A DNA stretch of 64,000 nucleotides from Cristatella mucedo (lineage: Eukaryota; Bryozoa; Phylactolaemata; Cristatellidae): NCBI GenBank assembly GCA_009760855.2, contig WPIO01000005.1, forward strand, positions 4,510,001 through 4,574,000. Direction: 5' to 3'. Position numbers and translations under genes: made by a program. Position 1 is the stretch's first letter. Every line of letters starts with the position of its first letter. Shown one piece after another: positions 1-10,877 of the stretch. The notes beneath the pieces were generated by a model that was given only the letters and a program-made list of their open reading frames with translations, had not been told where the DNA came from and ran no database searches.

Positions 1-69
1 CAGCAATAGTGAAGGGGCGAACCGCCCAGACCAAAGAGGTGGCCGCCGACAGCGTCTCAGCCAAGCCCT

Positions 70-235
70 GGTTTAGCTCAGGGATTAAGGTGCTCAACTA
101 CGATGACCGAGGTCAAGGTGATCAATTTTCACTGCTGAGGTCGGGGGGGGGGGCTCGAGCCCTGTGGCATATATGAAGCGCCCTGGGAGGGATTTAGTTC
201 TCGAAGGACGCTCCGAAAATGAATTAATAATAATA
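70..235 (+). repeat. tRNA-derived SINE-like repeat (family C)
   Basis: The head reads like a tRNA D-arm/A-box (TTTAGCTCAGGGATTAAGG). A B-box-like GGCTCGAGCCC follows, then a body ending TTAGTTCTCGAAGGACGCTC and a short AAT-repeat tail. Copies with the same body and tail lie at 12712-12848, 20530-20696, 41667-41828 and 59655-59780. The family assignment comes from comparing these copies within the window. Confidence 0.7.
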
Positions 236-407
236 ATACCCTTGAAAAAGCTCCCTCAGAGAACTCAATCTCTCTCTAGGCACTTTACAATTGCTGCAAA
301 GAAAACACGATCGAATGATCAGTGGTAGCATGCTCAATAAACAACAAGAATATGATGCCTAGGGTTGACATGCACAGGGTTAGGATGCAAGTATGGTTAG
401 TGGCAGG
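226..407 (-). mobile_element. LINE family A, 3' end (first half of a copy split by a MULE)
   Basis: On the - strand this is the 3' end shared by many copies here: a GCAGCAAATGTAAAGCGCC-like box, AGAAAGAGATTGAGTTCTC, then an ATT-repeat tail. The copy stops at about 407 and resumes at 2150, where the matching next part of the family continues. The interval between is therefore a later insertion. Confidence 0.8.
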
Positions 408-521
408 GTTATAGGAAAATCTCCCCCCCCCCGGACATTCCCTCCTGGTGGACCCTTGGAATTCCCCCCCCCGGACATTTTCCCCTAGGGTATGAGATTC
501 CCGCTATGAATGCATAACTAA

Positions 522-522
<1 letters not shown>

Positions 523-557
<35 letters not shown>
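523..557. repeat. (TA)n microsatellite
   Basis: A simple TA dinucleotide run inside the MULE, upstream of the transposase remnant. Confidence 0.95.
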
Positions 558-559
<2 letters not shown>

Positions 560-866
560 ATGATCAAATAAAGTTCACGCTCTATTGAAATAAAATCAAC
601 TCAGTATAATTGGACGTTTTGTAAATACTGTATGACATAGTCACTGGTTGGCCTTGCACTACACAGTCCATTTGAGTAGTCGAATTGCAAAAACTGTACT
701 TTGGTGTTTCTCTCAATGAACTAGTGATAAGCCAATTAGATCAATCACGAAAATGGTATACATAATACCGTATTACCGCATAGAATCGTAATGCGAGCAG
801 ATTTACGAATGACTAGAACGAACAAGCTTAACGATATCGTGATGGAATTTATCAACTGTACTCGAG

Positions 867-1878
867 GTGGCGTTACGTTGTGGGATGACGGCTGAACGAT
901 TCGTAATTTTCAGCTCGCCAGCTGCGTCATCTTGCGATGGCCGATCGATGGTTTACGGACGGCAACTTCTCAATGTCGCTTTCCCAGTCCCAGCAGTTGT
1001 ACGCCATGCCATCTGTGCTCCATTCGGTACGTCGGCTGTATCTTGTGCGTATGCTCTGCTGTTAGGGAAATCGCAAAGCACACACGAGACTCTGCTGAAA
1101 GCCGTCGTCGACAAATGTGACTATGTCATACAGCGTAGATCCTACGACTCGTCTGCGGCTTTGAACAGGGCGAAATCAACGAAGTCGACGAAGTTCTACG
1201 TTAACGTCCAAGGCTGCTTCTACCATCTGACCCAAAGTATGCGGCGGAAGGTGCAGGAGCTCGGCCTGACAAAGTCGGCGTACAAAGACGACGACCGCGT
1301 TAAGCATTTCTGCGGTGTGCTCAACGCCCTCGCCTTCCTGCCGCTGACTGATATCACCGGAGGGATGAATCACATCCACCAGACACATACCAACAGGAAA
1401 TGAACTCGAGGCTTTAGTGGATCTCGTCGACTACTTCGACGCCACTTATGTTACCGGATCGATCAGACGCGGTCAGTGTCCAGTCGCCAGCCATCTCATT
1501 CAGCCACTGCCCATCCGTCGAGCGCAGCCCGTGTTTCCACCGCTGCTATGGAATGTACACGATGTAACTCTCGCAGGCCTGGACCGAACCAACAATTTGT
1601 GCGAGTCGTGGAACTGCGACTTTGCAAGTCTCGTCGGACATCATCACCCGTCGTTGTGGACGCTAGTTGAAGCTCTTCAGAAAGATAAAGCACTGGCGAC
1701 AACGGCGATAGCACAGAAGAAGAAGCACTGGGGACAGCCGGCGGTCAAGAGAGTGAAGCGCTCGACACAACAGCAGCAGCAGCAGCCGCGACTACTGTCA
1801 CTCTGTATTACCAGCCGCGACAATAAGAAAACTGCAGTGGAGGTTCTCGAAGGCTTAGGGCATATTATTAGATTCTAA
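867..1878 (+). pseudogene. MULE transposase remnant, frameshifted
   Basis: Two open segments, about 867-1403 and 1411-1878, lie in different frames and read as consecutive parts of one protein. The first contains HAICAPFGTSA, YALLLGKSQSTHE and GCFYHLTQS. The second contains LVDYFDATYV, FPPLLWNVHD, DRTNNLCESWN and LVGHHHPSLW. I recognise this order as the core and C-terminal part of the MULE transposase domain, a DDE-type enzyme that excises and integrates the element. One single-base indel between about 1380 and 1411 would explain the frame change. There is no convincing ATG start (the upstream open frame begins at GTG), and no N-terminal DNA-binding domain is visible. A glutamine run (CAG repeat) sits near the C-terminus. 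The element is probably dead. The MULE call rests on remembered family motifs and was not checked by a search. Confidence 0.7.
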
Positions 1879-2149
1879 ACTGCCACAATACTGAACTACA
1901 TACAGCTATTTGACATTAATTTTTTGCTTGATTTGCATTAATTGATGGCTATACAATAATAAATACCTCACGTTGCAACACATTTTATATGACATTTCTA
2001 ATGACTACCGTAGGAATATGTTATATATTATATACTATATACTATTTTTAAAAGATACATAAACAAGACAGTTTAAATCATGCATTTCCATACGGGAGGG
2101 AGGGAAATGCCTTACCCTGGGGGATGTCCGGGGGAAATGTCCGTACCCC

Positions 2150-2540
2150 AGTAGCAACATGCACAGTATCACCACGCATAAGCACGTAAAGGTCGAATCG
2201 CAGGGACCCACTAAATGCTGTGATAAATAGGCAAGTTTTCAGCTCCTTTTTAAATCTGAAGTCGGGGGATGTCGTAACGCAAGTCGGTAGTGAGTTCCAC
2301 GCTTTGGGAGCCTACGAACTAAAGGCAGGGTCTCCAGAGATTCGTACGAGGTATGGGTAAACAAGTAGATTCCGAAAAGCGAGTGGTACGATGCTAAGCA
2401 GGGTGGGGAGTAGATCTGGCAGGTAGGGTGGAATCAAAGAATGGAGGGACCTAAAAGTGAGTGACAAAAGCTTGAGGTCGGTGCATTGCTTGTCTGGGAG
2501 CCAGTGCAGGTCGGCGAGAAGTGGTTTTATCTTTGTACCC
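2150..2540 (-). mobile_element. LINE family A, second half of the split copy
   Basis: The sequence continues the LINE fragment that stops at 407: CATGCACAGT-type 3' UTR, then the decayed end of the reverse-transcriptase frame on the - strand. It fades at a poly-C/G tract near 2540. Confidence 0.75.
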
Positions 2541-2917
2541 CCCCCCCGGGCTTGTGCTGCACACGCAGGCCATCGACCCTATTGCCCATTCAAACGCTCC
2601 GCCGTTTTACCCAAAGGGTAGATAGCGAGAAGTTGGTGCAAAAGACCCACAAGACGGGTTTCCCTTCTTTGACGCTGCCAAGAAGACCGTCGGACGAGAG
2701 TTTCCGACAGCTGAAAGGAGTGAAGACGTAACGGGGTAATTGCCATGCACTCGTCTTTTGGGATGGAGCCAACATCTGATCGCTTGATGACTCACTAGTG
2801 TCGTATGTAGCCGAGTGCTGGGTGGAAGCGTTGAACATTTGACAGCAAAACCAAAAACAACTGACGCTCGCATCTCCTATCAGCCGCTCTCTCCGACCCA
2901 AGTCAACCCCATGAGGC
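2541..2917. other. Unassigned stretch
   Basis: Overlapping open frames of at most 118 codons on the - strand (2590-2946) show no recognisable domain. I see no repeat boundary other than the LINE tails on both sides. Confidence 0.5.
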
Positions 2918-5105
2918 AATAATAATAATAATAATAATAGTATCAATGCACTTGATAAAGCGCCCTCAGAGAACTCGATCTCTTGCTAGGTGCTTTGCAT
3001 TTGCTGCAAGGGGAAATGCGATTGAATCGTGAGTAATATCATGATTGATAAACAACATGAATAACATGGTTAGGGGTGACATGCACAGGGTCAGCATCCA
3101 AATGTGGCTAGTGGCAGCATGCACAGTGTCAGCACCCATGGGCACATGAAGGACGAATCGCAGGTACCCACTAAATGCTGTCCTAAATAGGTGTGTTTTT
3201 AAGATCGTTTTAAATGTGGTCAAATCATGGGATGTTCTGACGCAAGTCGGAAGTGAGTTCCAGGCTTTGGGAGCACAAGAAATAAATGCACGGTCTCAAA
3301 AGGATTTGAGGTTTCTATGAGGTATTGGTAAACTGTTGGATTCCGAAAAGCAGGTGGTACTATGCTTGGCCTGATAGGGGAGTAGATCTGTGAGATAGGC
3401 TGTAGCCAAAGAATGAAGTGACCCAAAAGTGAGAGACAGAACCTTGAAGTCGATCCGTTGCTTGACTAGGAGCCAGTGCAGGTCGGCGAGAAGTGGTTTG
3501 GTGTGGCAACTGCGACGCTCACGACTGACAAGCCTGGCTGCAGAGTTTGCACCAGCTGTAATCGCCTGATTGCAGAGGCCAGTATACCAGCAAGTAGTGA
3601 GTTACAAAAGTCAAGACGGGATGTCACAAATGCATGATCCAACTTAGATGTGGTATCCTTATCTAAACAAGGCCGAATTTTAGCAATGTTATGCATCTGA
3701 AATTAGGCTGACTTGATTGTGGAGCCGACGTGGTCGTCTAACGAGAGGTCACTTTGGAACAAGACAATTAGATTTCGTGCAGATTCAACAGGAAATATGC
3801 TGGCTGAGCCAATTTTGAGTGTTAGTATTTCCAATTTCTGAATCACACTTGGTTTGCTCCTAACTGGTAAGTTGGTTTTATCATCATTCAATTTAGGAAA
3901 ATTTGCTGCCATCCATATGCGGTTGTCATAAATACATGCAGCAAGGGAGTTGAAAGAATTCGCGGTGCTCGAAGGCTGGGAGGGATCAAAGCAAAGGTAC
4001 AACTGAGTGTCGTCTGCATAAAAGTGAAAGCCTAGATCGTGCTTGGCAATCACATCAGCAAGAGGGAGGTATAAGCCGTGAAAAGAACCGGACCTAGCAC
4101 AGAGCCCTGAGGTACCCCATATTTCAGAGGTATCTCGGATGTTCTTTGTCCATTCACGTCAATGCTCTGAAGTCTCCCACTGAGATAGGACCTGAAACAT
4201 TGTAGAGCAGTGCCAGTGATGCCCAGGCGAGATGAGAGGCACTCTAGAAGGACTTGGCGATCGATAGTATCAAAAGCTGCCGAAAGATCGAGCCAAACAA
4301 GCAGAGATACTCTACTTATGTCTGCATTCCTATGTAGGTCGTTTTAAATCCTAAGCAATGCTGATTCTGTGGAGTGAATTGCTCTAAAGCCAGACTAGAA
4401 CTTACTATCAAGGTTATAAGTTTCAATATATGAGTTCAGCTGGTCTGCCACGACCCGTTCCAGTGTCTCTTAGGAATGGTAGAAGGGAGACTGTACGGTA
4501 GTTGCTCAAGTTCTCTTGGTCTAGAGTCGCTTTCTTTAGAATTGGTCTGACTACAGCTTTTTTGAAAGGTGCTGGGACATGACCTCAGAATAATGACATA
4601 TTAATGACGTTAGTTTTGTCCGGCAGCAACAGATCAATGCAACCTAGGAGCAGGACAGTGGGAATAGGGTTCAAAGGACTTGTCTTCTTTGATTGGGATA
4701 TGAACTTCAGAACGAGATCACTAGTGACCTGCTTAAATGTAGGCATTTAGGTGCAGCCATGAATCGGGGGACAGCATTCTAGGGGGATGTTGTCATCGCA
4801 GGGATAAACTCCATGATCTTGTCTATCTTCTGGACAAAGAATCGAGAGAAGCGATCGGCTTGATCATCACAAGGATCATCAGGTAAGGAGCTAATCTGGG
4901 AGCGGTTGAGGAGATGGTTGATCGTCAACATCAGCATTTTTGGATTGCGCATCTGTGATTCAACAATGTTTTTATAGAAGCTAGACTTGGCCTTTGCTAG
5001 GATCGATTGGTACGACCTACAGTAGTCCTCGTATGCCTATCTATGGACCGTCAGTCCTGATCTTTTGTATGCTTTTTCAAGCTTTCGCTTAGTAGATCTT
5101 AGTAG
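2918..5105 (-). mobile_element. LINE family A (CR1/L2-like), reverse transcriptase and 3' end
   Basis: From high to low coordinates on the - strand the reverse-transcriptase motifs appear in order: LDLSAAFDTID (motif A, about 4260-4320), YGVPQGSVLGP (motif B, about 4080-4130) and FHFYADDTQLYL (motif C, about 3995-4030). The C-terminal part (for example FVTSRLDFCNSLLAG, 3590-3640), the 3' UTR and the ATT tail at about 2920 follow. Frameshifts near 4053-4070 and elsewhere break the frame, so the copy is inactive. The 5' endonuclease part of the element is present but inverted immediately to the right. Confidence 0.88.
3703..4053 (-). pseudogene. Fragment of LINE reverse transcriptase with YADD motif
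   Basis: A 116-codon open segment holds the catalytic FHFYADDTQLYL box of a non-LTR reverse transcriptase, followed by the SLAACIYDNRIWMAANFPKLN-type thumb region. It is cut off from motif B upstream by a one-base loss near 4055-4070. It copies LINE RNA in intact elements and cannot do so here. Confidence 0.85.
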
Positions 5106-5610
5106 ATATCTTATTTTCGGAACGGCCTCTACCTGTTCGCCATAACTGAAACTTGGCTAAAATCGATAAACGGCCCGACAATTAAAGACGAAACTCCAAC
5201 TGGTGTCTCATTCTTTCATAATCCTAGATCAATCAAAACTGGAGCTGGAGATGCGTTATCGTGCGCTCGAAATTCAACTTCAAGCCATTTGTATTACCCT
5301 CGAAGCAGTCTTTTGATTCGATTATCATGGTCTCACCCGAAAACAAGCTACCGATGGTGGCAGTAGTCTATCGCCCACCAGTTACCAAATCCTCCTTCTT
5401 CTCAGATTTCTCGGATATCATTTCGATTCTGTTTGAAAGAAATCGATCCTTCCTCGTTATGGGTGATTTCAACGTTCACTTTGATAACTTATCTGACGCC
5501 TTCAGCACTGAATTTCGTGCATTGACTGACTCATTGTCTCTTGTGGCTCATGTGCATGGCCCTACTCACATCAAGGGTCGCACACTCGACCAGATTTTCT
5601 CGCAGAGATG
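5106..5610 (+). mobile_element. Inverted 5' part of the LINE: apurinic-type endonuclease
   Basis: The + strand encodes an APE-type endonuclease piece with VYRPP, FLVMGDFNVHFD (the GDFN catalytic box) and the downstream GRTLDQIFS box. In this class of LINE the endonuclease lies 5' of the reverse transcriptase on the same strand. Here it faces away from the reverse transcriptase on the - strand at 2918-5105. The junction at about 5100-5115 is the signature of 5' inversion by twin priming. The right-hand limit is approximate. Confidence 0.8.
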
Positions 5611-5833
5611 CGAAAGATGCTGCTTCTTTTCAGTTTAATTAACCGCAAACGTCCGACCCGGAGATGCTGCGATTCGGGGTGGGGGCGGGACGAGACGTGG
5701 GCTTCACTGCAAGACACGCGCTCCCTGAGGGTGCAGAACCCGATCTCGGCCTTGAACTTCTGGCAGGAGCCCGCGCCTAGAGTTAGCAGGAACATGTCGC
5801 CGCCGCCGCTGCCAGAGATGAGACAAGCGACGA

Positions 5834-6256
5834 CTAGTCGGGGGCCGAGGCCGAGGTCGGAGCAGCCCTCGCTTCGAGAAAGAGGAGGCCTGGAGCGGTG
5901 CTCGAGCTGGCGGCGGCGCACGAGGCGAGGCTAGCGAGATCGGAGCTGAGCTCGGACGCATCACCAGCGGGGAATCGACGGAGGCTTTCGAGCATTCGAC
6001 ATTTGTAGGCATCGACATCGATATTTTTTGGCCCAACTGGCCGGCGAACTTGAGGTGGAGAGGGTAAATTTTCCGCTGCGTTGTCGTGTTTCGGCCCATT
6101 GCAGACGTGCTTGAGCCACGGTGGCCAATTTGGTTTGAAATCGCCTAGAGGCGCATCTATACTGACGGAATCAGACGAAAAGGCGGTAAGATTGAAACCC
6201 TTTTGAAAGCTTGAGCCAGTCCGTGGAGAATTATCGATCTTCTGCTGCTTAGTCAT
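5834..6256 (-). CDS. Unrecognised open frame, 140 codons
   Basis: An ATG-started frame rich in Ser, Ala, Pro and charged residues. It begins MTKQQKIDNSPRTG and ends in an alanine/serine-rich tail. I see no known domain, signal peptide or membrane segment. The 3' half lies in a GC-rich patch that is open in several frames. It could be a first exon on the - strand, part of an old mobile element, or chance. Confidence 0.25.
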   Translation of the reverse strand: MTKQQKIDNSPRTGSSFQKGFNLTAFSSDSVSIDAPLGDFKPNWPPWLKHVCNGPKHDNAAENLPSPPQVRRPVGPKNIDVDAYKCRMLESLRRFPAGDASELSSDLASLASCAAASSSTAPGLLFLEARAAPTSASAPD

Positions 6257-7116
6257 CAGGATTGTGAGCTAATGCTATTGACTGACTGACGCAGTCCCAA
6301 GCCTGATGCATTGGGGTGGACATATTGAAGTGGCTCTCATTTAAGTGGCCTGTCGGATCATTAAGTGAAAGCGCCATTAATTATTGAGCTGTATACAGTT
6401 GTCAGGTCTGAGGGATAGCATCTCATATTTCTCAATCTATAATGAATAATGTAAGAGCATGTAGAACGGCTCCGGATTATTTGGCAAAAACTCGACCTAG
6501 GTAATAAGTGCAAGGATCCACGCTCGCATTATTGATATCAATAAAACTAGCACCTCAAAGCACGTCTGGCGAATCGATGGAGCTTCCTCAGATACGCAGA
6601 CGGCAGAAGAAGGCCAACGAAATCTAAATTGCCCGCTTCCGAAACACCAATCCCACAAGCGCCTTCGAACGCTAGCGTCAGCTCCGGTCAGCCGCTGGCC
6701 GCTTCGCTCCCCACTATTCTTTAGTAGTCAGACGTACACACCTGTACATATAAGGTTTGTAGAATCCGAACTCATACGATAATCAAGGACGCGCATTGTC
6801 CCGAATACTTATAGCCAAGCGACAACAATAAATTTTGGTCGCAGAAACATAAGCCTGGGGCCAGTTATGCCCGTCATTATCTCCACTAATTAAAGCGATA
6901 AGTCCATCACGCGGCAAGATGGTGTAGCCTTGTCTTCCGTGACCATGAAAACTTACTGCCTGTGGACTCACCTGGGTCATAGTAGAAGTCATCATAGTAT
7001 CTCTACTAATTAAAACGAGAAAGTCCGTCCATCTCGCGGCAAGGTGGCATCCTTCCGTCTCGTGGTAAGATGGCGAAGCATTGTCTTCCATAACCATACT
7101 ATGACTACTTCTACTA
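6257..7116. other. Unassigned stretch with a decayed local duplication
   Basis: No gene or mobile element is recognised. Between about 6880 and 7110 a segment containing CTAATTAAA, GCGGCAAGATGG and TTGTCTTCC is repeated imperfectly. It is also flanked by a near-inverted pair, ATAGTAGAAGT near 6979 and ACTTCTACTAT near 7106-7117. Confidence 0.45.
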
Positions 7117-7320
7117 TAATAATAATAATACTCTTGATAAAGCGCCCTTAGAGAACTCGATCTATTTGTAGGCGCTTTAAATTTGCTGCAAAGGAAACAC
7201 GATCGAGTGGTGAGTGGTATCATGCTTGATAAAATGGTTAGGGGTGACATGCATAGGGTCAGCATGCAAGTCTCTTTAGTGGTAGCATGCAACAGTTTTA
7301 GCATGCATAAGCACAACCAT
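7117..7320 (-). mobile_element. LINE family A, 3' end only
   Basis: On the - strand it has the shared GCAGCAAATTTAAAGCGCC box, a GAGTTCTC-like box and an ATT-repeat tail. It is truncated after about 200 bp with no coding part. Confidence 0.85.
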
Positions 7321-7389
7321 GACTCGGTGAAGCAAGTCCACAGGTAGGGAGCTCTCGTAGGTAATGAAGTAAAAAAAGTGCCGTGCTCG

Positions 7390-7430
7390 CTTTTAAGGAT
7401 TAGGATTGTGGGCTCGAGCCCCGCGGCATA
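7390..7430 (+). repeat. SINE family C fragment (B-box part)
   Basis: GTGGGCTCGAGCCCCGCGGC followed by ATAT matches the B-box and downstream block of the other family C copies. The head and tail are missing. Confidence 0.5.
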
Positions 7431-9270
7431 TTTCAATCTACAGGCAGTTTGGAGGTTATCAGGGGCGACTATCCACAAAGCCGCCGGTCGGTTAAAAAGC
7501 AGTCATCGTGAATCGCGGATAGACCTTCCTGTGCCGCAAACTAGTCGACAGTTACACGGCGTGCCTGCCACTGTAAGCAAGCTGAAGCGCTTCCTTCGTG
7601 TGTATGTCAAGTTTAGAATATGGGTGCAAGCAGCAGACAACGCTTTGCATGCTCTACTAATCGAAGACAAATCACGACAAGTTAAAAACACGTGAACGGG
7701 TGCCTTTTGCGAAGCGAAGTGTGCTGCTGCCGACGGCCCTCCTCCACGCTTCTCTCATTGTGCCCTTTGCTCGCATGCTTGGCTCTTGCTTTCGTCTAGC
7801 CTACTTGACTTTCCAAATGATCGAAGCAGCGTGCCTTGGGGGGTTGCTAACCTTCCCGCCGCGTTTCCGTTGCACGGCCTGACCCCAGCCTTCCTCATTT
7901 GTAAGAGTAATTAATCGTTTCTTATGGTGCCTGTATGCATCCTGTCATGACTTGCAGACGCTCGGCTATGGATTTCAACCGAATGTCTTTTAACTTGGCA
8001 CTTTGATTAGACTGAGCAGGTCATCGGAAATGCAAAATGTGCAGCCGGACTGCCTGATGTGCCAAAGTTTGCGGCTGCCTGCTCATCTAATTGGCCATAA
8101 ATGTGGCGTGATTCTGCAACGCTGTCATTTAATGAGGCTCTGAAGCAGCAAGCTATGAGACTGGGCTTCTGGTGCGGCAGATAACATGCCGTGCAGTGTG
8201 CTTTATGTCTGGATTCGTCGGGAGGGGTCTAACTAAGTCAGCAGGTCATGCACTGTTATAACTAAATTTCATCGCTATGCCGAAGCTGGCTGGCGGGTGA
8301 TATAGGATCAAGTTCGTGTAACACGTGACATCAGATCTGAAAAGCAGTAGCACGGATATCCCAATTTCACGGGCTGTTAACTGTAGGCAATAAATCGCAA
8401 ACATTAGAAGATTATAAAGAAGATATTAAGCTGAGATGGCTCAGGGAATAGTTTGTGTTTGAATTGGAGAGTCGGCGCATTAGTAGGCGAGCATTGACGA
8501 GCATTTGGAGAAGCACGCGTAAGCTTCTTTCTGACAGTGAATCGCCTAGTGAAATATGCATTGGAAACAGTCTCTGTGCAAAATGTTAGATGCCTAGGAT
8601 GAGCGTTTGGAAAGGACAGGCAAGGGAGACAAGCTGGTGAAATCTTAGAAAGCGTGCATGTGCAGGAGGGTGCCTCAGGTAAAAAGCCGGTAAGTGACAC
8701 GATAATCAACGCTGGACGTAGACCCACCGGTAAGGCGCCGCCATGGATTCGAGTCTTTCTAAACAGGCAATTCTTTATTGCCCACTGCCAGTAGTAGTGA
8801 AAGCCGTAAGGCTGCTCTTGTAGCTATGTATAAATGAGACTGTTGACTGTGGCCATCTTCACCTAATGGATAGCGTTGTGCGCGCCTGCTGCTTCTGCTG
8901 TTAAAATTAGTGCAGCGCTGGGTCACTAATGTACGTCTTACCTGCGGCCAATAGTTACGCCATTGACTCGTAGGCTACTCCTCACCATTGGCCAATAGAT
9001 AAGCCATTATCGCAACGCAGCGTCAGGCCACTATCACCTCACCACTGGAAGCTGTCACGTGCTGCTTTGCTTTCGTCTCCGGCTGCTGCCGCTGCGCACT
9101 GTTTTGTGTGCCTGTTGCTTCTCGGCCACTGGTGTGTGCCTCGCTCTCGGCGGGTGGTTGGACGGTTGGCTCGGTGCGGCCTTTGATGTGGGCGGGTGTT
9201 TGGGCGGTTGGCTTGGTGCGGCCTTTGATGTGGGCATGTGGCCCACCACGGTGGCTCACCACGGATGCAC
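7431..9270. other. Unassigned stretch, 1.8 kb
   Basis: No domain is recognised in any frame; the longest frames are about 105 codons. The only structure seen is a two-copy 42-bp tandem repeat at about 9151-9240 (CGGTTGGCTCGGTGCGGCC and its copy), which also generates repeated peptides in both strands. Confidence 0.5.
9151..9240. repeat. 42-bp tandem duplication
   Basis: CGGTTGGCTCGGTGCGGCC at 9163 recurs at 9205 with one change. TTTGATGTGGGC follows in both copies. Confidence 0.8.
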
Positions 9271-9430
9271 TCCCTTATCTGTGGTGAGTCAGCCCCTAGC
9301 TCATATATGTACCCACTGGGGGAATAAAGATTGAGTCTCGTTCACCGCTCACGTTCGTCTGCTCGTGTCTTCGTGTCTCCGTGAGACTCCACCAGCACTG
9401 CTGCAGCCGGAGACACAGTAACATAACAGA
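9270..9430 (+). mobile_element. Possible LTR-like fragment
   Basis: AATAAA at 9322-9327 is followed by a transcript-end-like region. The block GAGTCTCGTTCACCGCTCAC at 9333-9352 recurs with one change at 11316-11335, about 2 kb away. The segment ends near AACATAACA. This resembles the R/U5 part of a long terminal repeat. No LTR-element polymerase is present and no target duplication was found. Confidence 0.25.
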
Positions 9431-9583
9431 CAGCACTTACTCTGTTCCGGCGCCCTTTGTCTGTTGCGTCCACTAGGTCGGAAGCGGTCCCAGACCCACT
9501 TCCTCCACTGGTACTGCCGTCGGATGGTTTCGGCAGCCGAATGAGTTCCGCTCGCCTGTCTTGCAGGCAGTTGACAGTGGGGT

Positions 9584-10877
9584 CTAATGTAATGTAATGT
9601 AATGTATCTCCGTCAGTAACTCCACAAAGTCAAAAAGACCATGTGGGTGTTACGCAGGAGAGTTTTGTATAGCGCACTCACAGCCTAAGCGGCTTTCGGT
9701 ACGCATTCGGTAGCCAACAGACTTCGTCTCACACAACAAAGAGAAAGTGGGAAGCATAGCAGAGTTAGGAGAGCAGTTGAGGTAGTGAGTAGCATAGAAG
9801 TAGCAGTTCAGGACCGCTGAAAAAGATGTGCCATAGTCGGCAGTTGGAGAGTAGATGTCGTTGCGTAGGAATTGTGGAAGCGAGTTCCACAATCTAGGAC
9901 CTGCAGAGCTAAAGCTTCTGTCGCCAACGGTCTTTAAGCGGAGGAATGGGACAGCTAATTTATTGTCCACACAGGACCTGAGGGCGCGAACGGGCTGAAA
10001 CTGATGCAGCAGTTCAGCTAGGTACGAAGGAGCCAAGCCGTGGCGGGCCTTGTGGGTCAGCGTCAGAGCTTTGCTCTGTATCCTTTGCTCAACCGGCAAC
10101 GATCCTAGCTCTTTCAGCAAAGGTGACACGTGCTCAAACCGCTGGGACTTGAAGACCAGCCTTGCAGCCATATTCATAGTCCGCTGTAGTGGCATAATAG
10201 CTTTCTTTGGTAGCCCAGCCAAAAGGGAATTACAATAATCAAGCCGAGACAGAACTAAAGAGCTAGTTAAATTTTTTACAAGCCACTGTGGGAGACAGAT
10301 TCTAATCTTGGATAGGGATCGGATGTGATGGCTAGCTGTAGAGGCAGTCTTCTGAATGAAGCTTTTGAAATTGAGGCCGCTGTCGAACACGACACCTAGA
10401 TTACGAGCACGTGGTGAAGGTCGCACAATAGCATCGCCTATTAGAACAGCAAAGCCATTTAATCCAGCCACACGCTTAGGGTGTCCTATGAGAAGCAGTT
10501 TGGTTTTATCGTCATTTAATTTCAGGAAGTTTTCCGACATCCAGGATCGAATATCGGCAAGGCAAGCATTCAGTTTCTCAGTTGCTGCAGCAGATTCCGA
10601 CGGTTTAAATGACAAATACAACTGAGTGTCGTCAGCATAGAAGTGATATCCTATTCCATGGGCCTTAATCACTTTTCCCAGAGGTTGCGTATAAACAGAG
10701 AACAGCAAGGGACCAAGTACAGACCCTTGAGGGACTCCACAGGTGACCCTTCTCATGTCTGAGACCTGGCCCCCACACGACACGGATTGAACCCGATCAG
10801 ACAAGTATGATTTAAACCACGTCAGTGCTTCGTCTGCCAGACCGATCGTTGTTCTCAATCGTTCAAGCAGAACCGTG
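9584..10877 (-). mobile_element. LINE family B (CR1/L2-like), 5'-truncated
   Basis: On the - strand, a reverse-transcriptase C-terminal two thirds is followed by a 3' UTR and an ATTAC-repeat tail (TAATG pentamers at 9584-9605 on the + strand). The tail pentamer separates this family from family A, which ends in ATT repeats. Truncation falls at about 10877, just after motif A would have ended. Other family B pieces are at 20245-20520, 20860-21130, 27413-27757, 38250-38510 and 39566-39735. Confidence 0.88.

Larger units (their letters stand above)
408..2149 (+). mobile_element. Mutator-like (MULE) DNA transposon inserted in a LINE copy
   Basis: About 1.74 kb separates the two halves of a LINE 3' end. 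The ends are imperfect inverted repeats: GGACATTTTCCCCTAGGGTA near 466-491 corresponds to the reverse complement of the stretch ending at 2149, which holds GGACATCCCCCAGGGTA. Nine flanking bases appear duplicated, AGTGGCAGG at 399-407 and AGTAGCAAC at 2150-2158 (7 of 9 identical). A 9-bp target duplication is known for Mutator-like elements. The interior encodes a decayed MULE transposase. Poly-C tracts near the ends make the exact termini uncertain. Confidence 0.72.

Noticed and set aside
7378-7695. 105-codon open frame after the SINE fragment
   Set aside because: It starts inside a repeat fragment, has no motif and is overlapped by an open frame on the other strand.
9023-9334. Repetitive peptides on both strands near 9200
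   Set aside because: They arise from the two-copy 42-bp tandem repeat.
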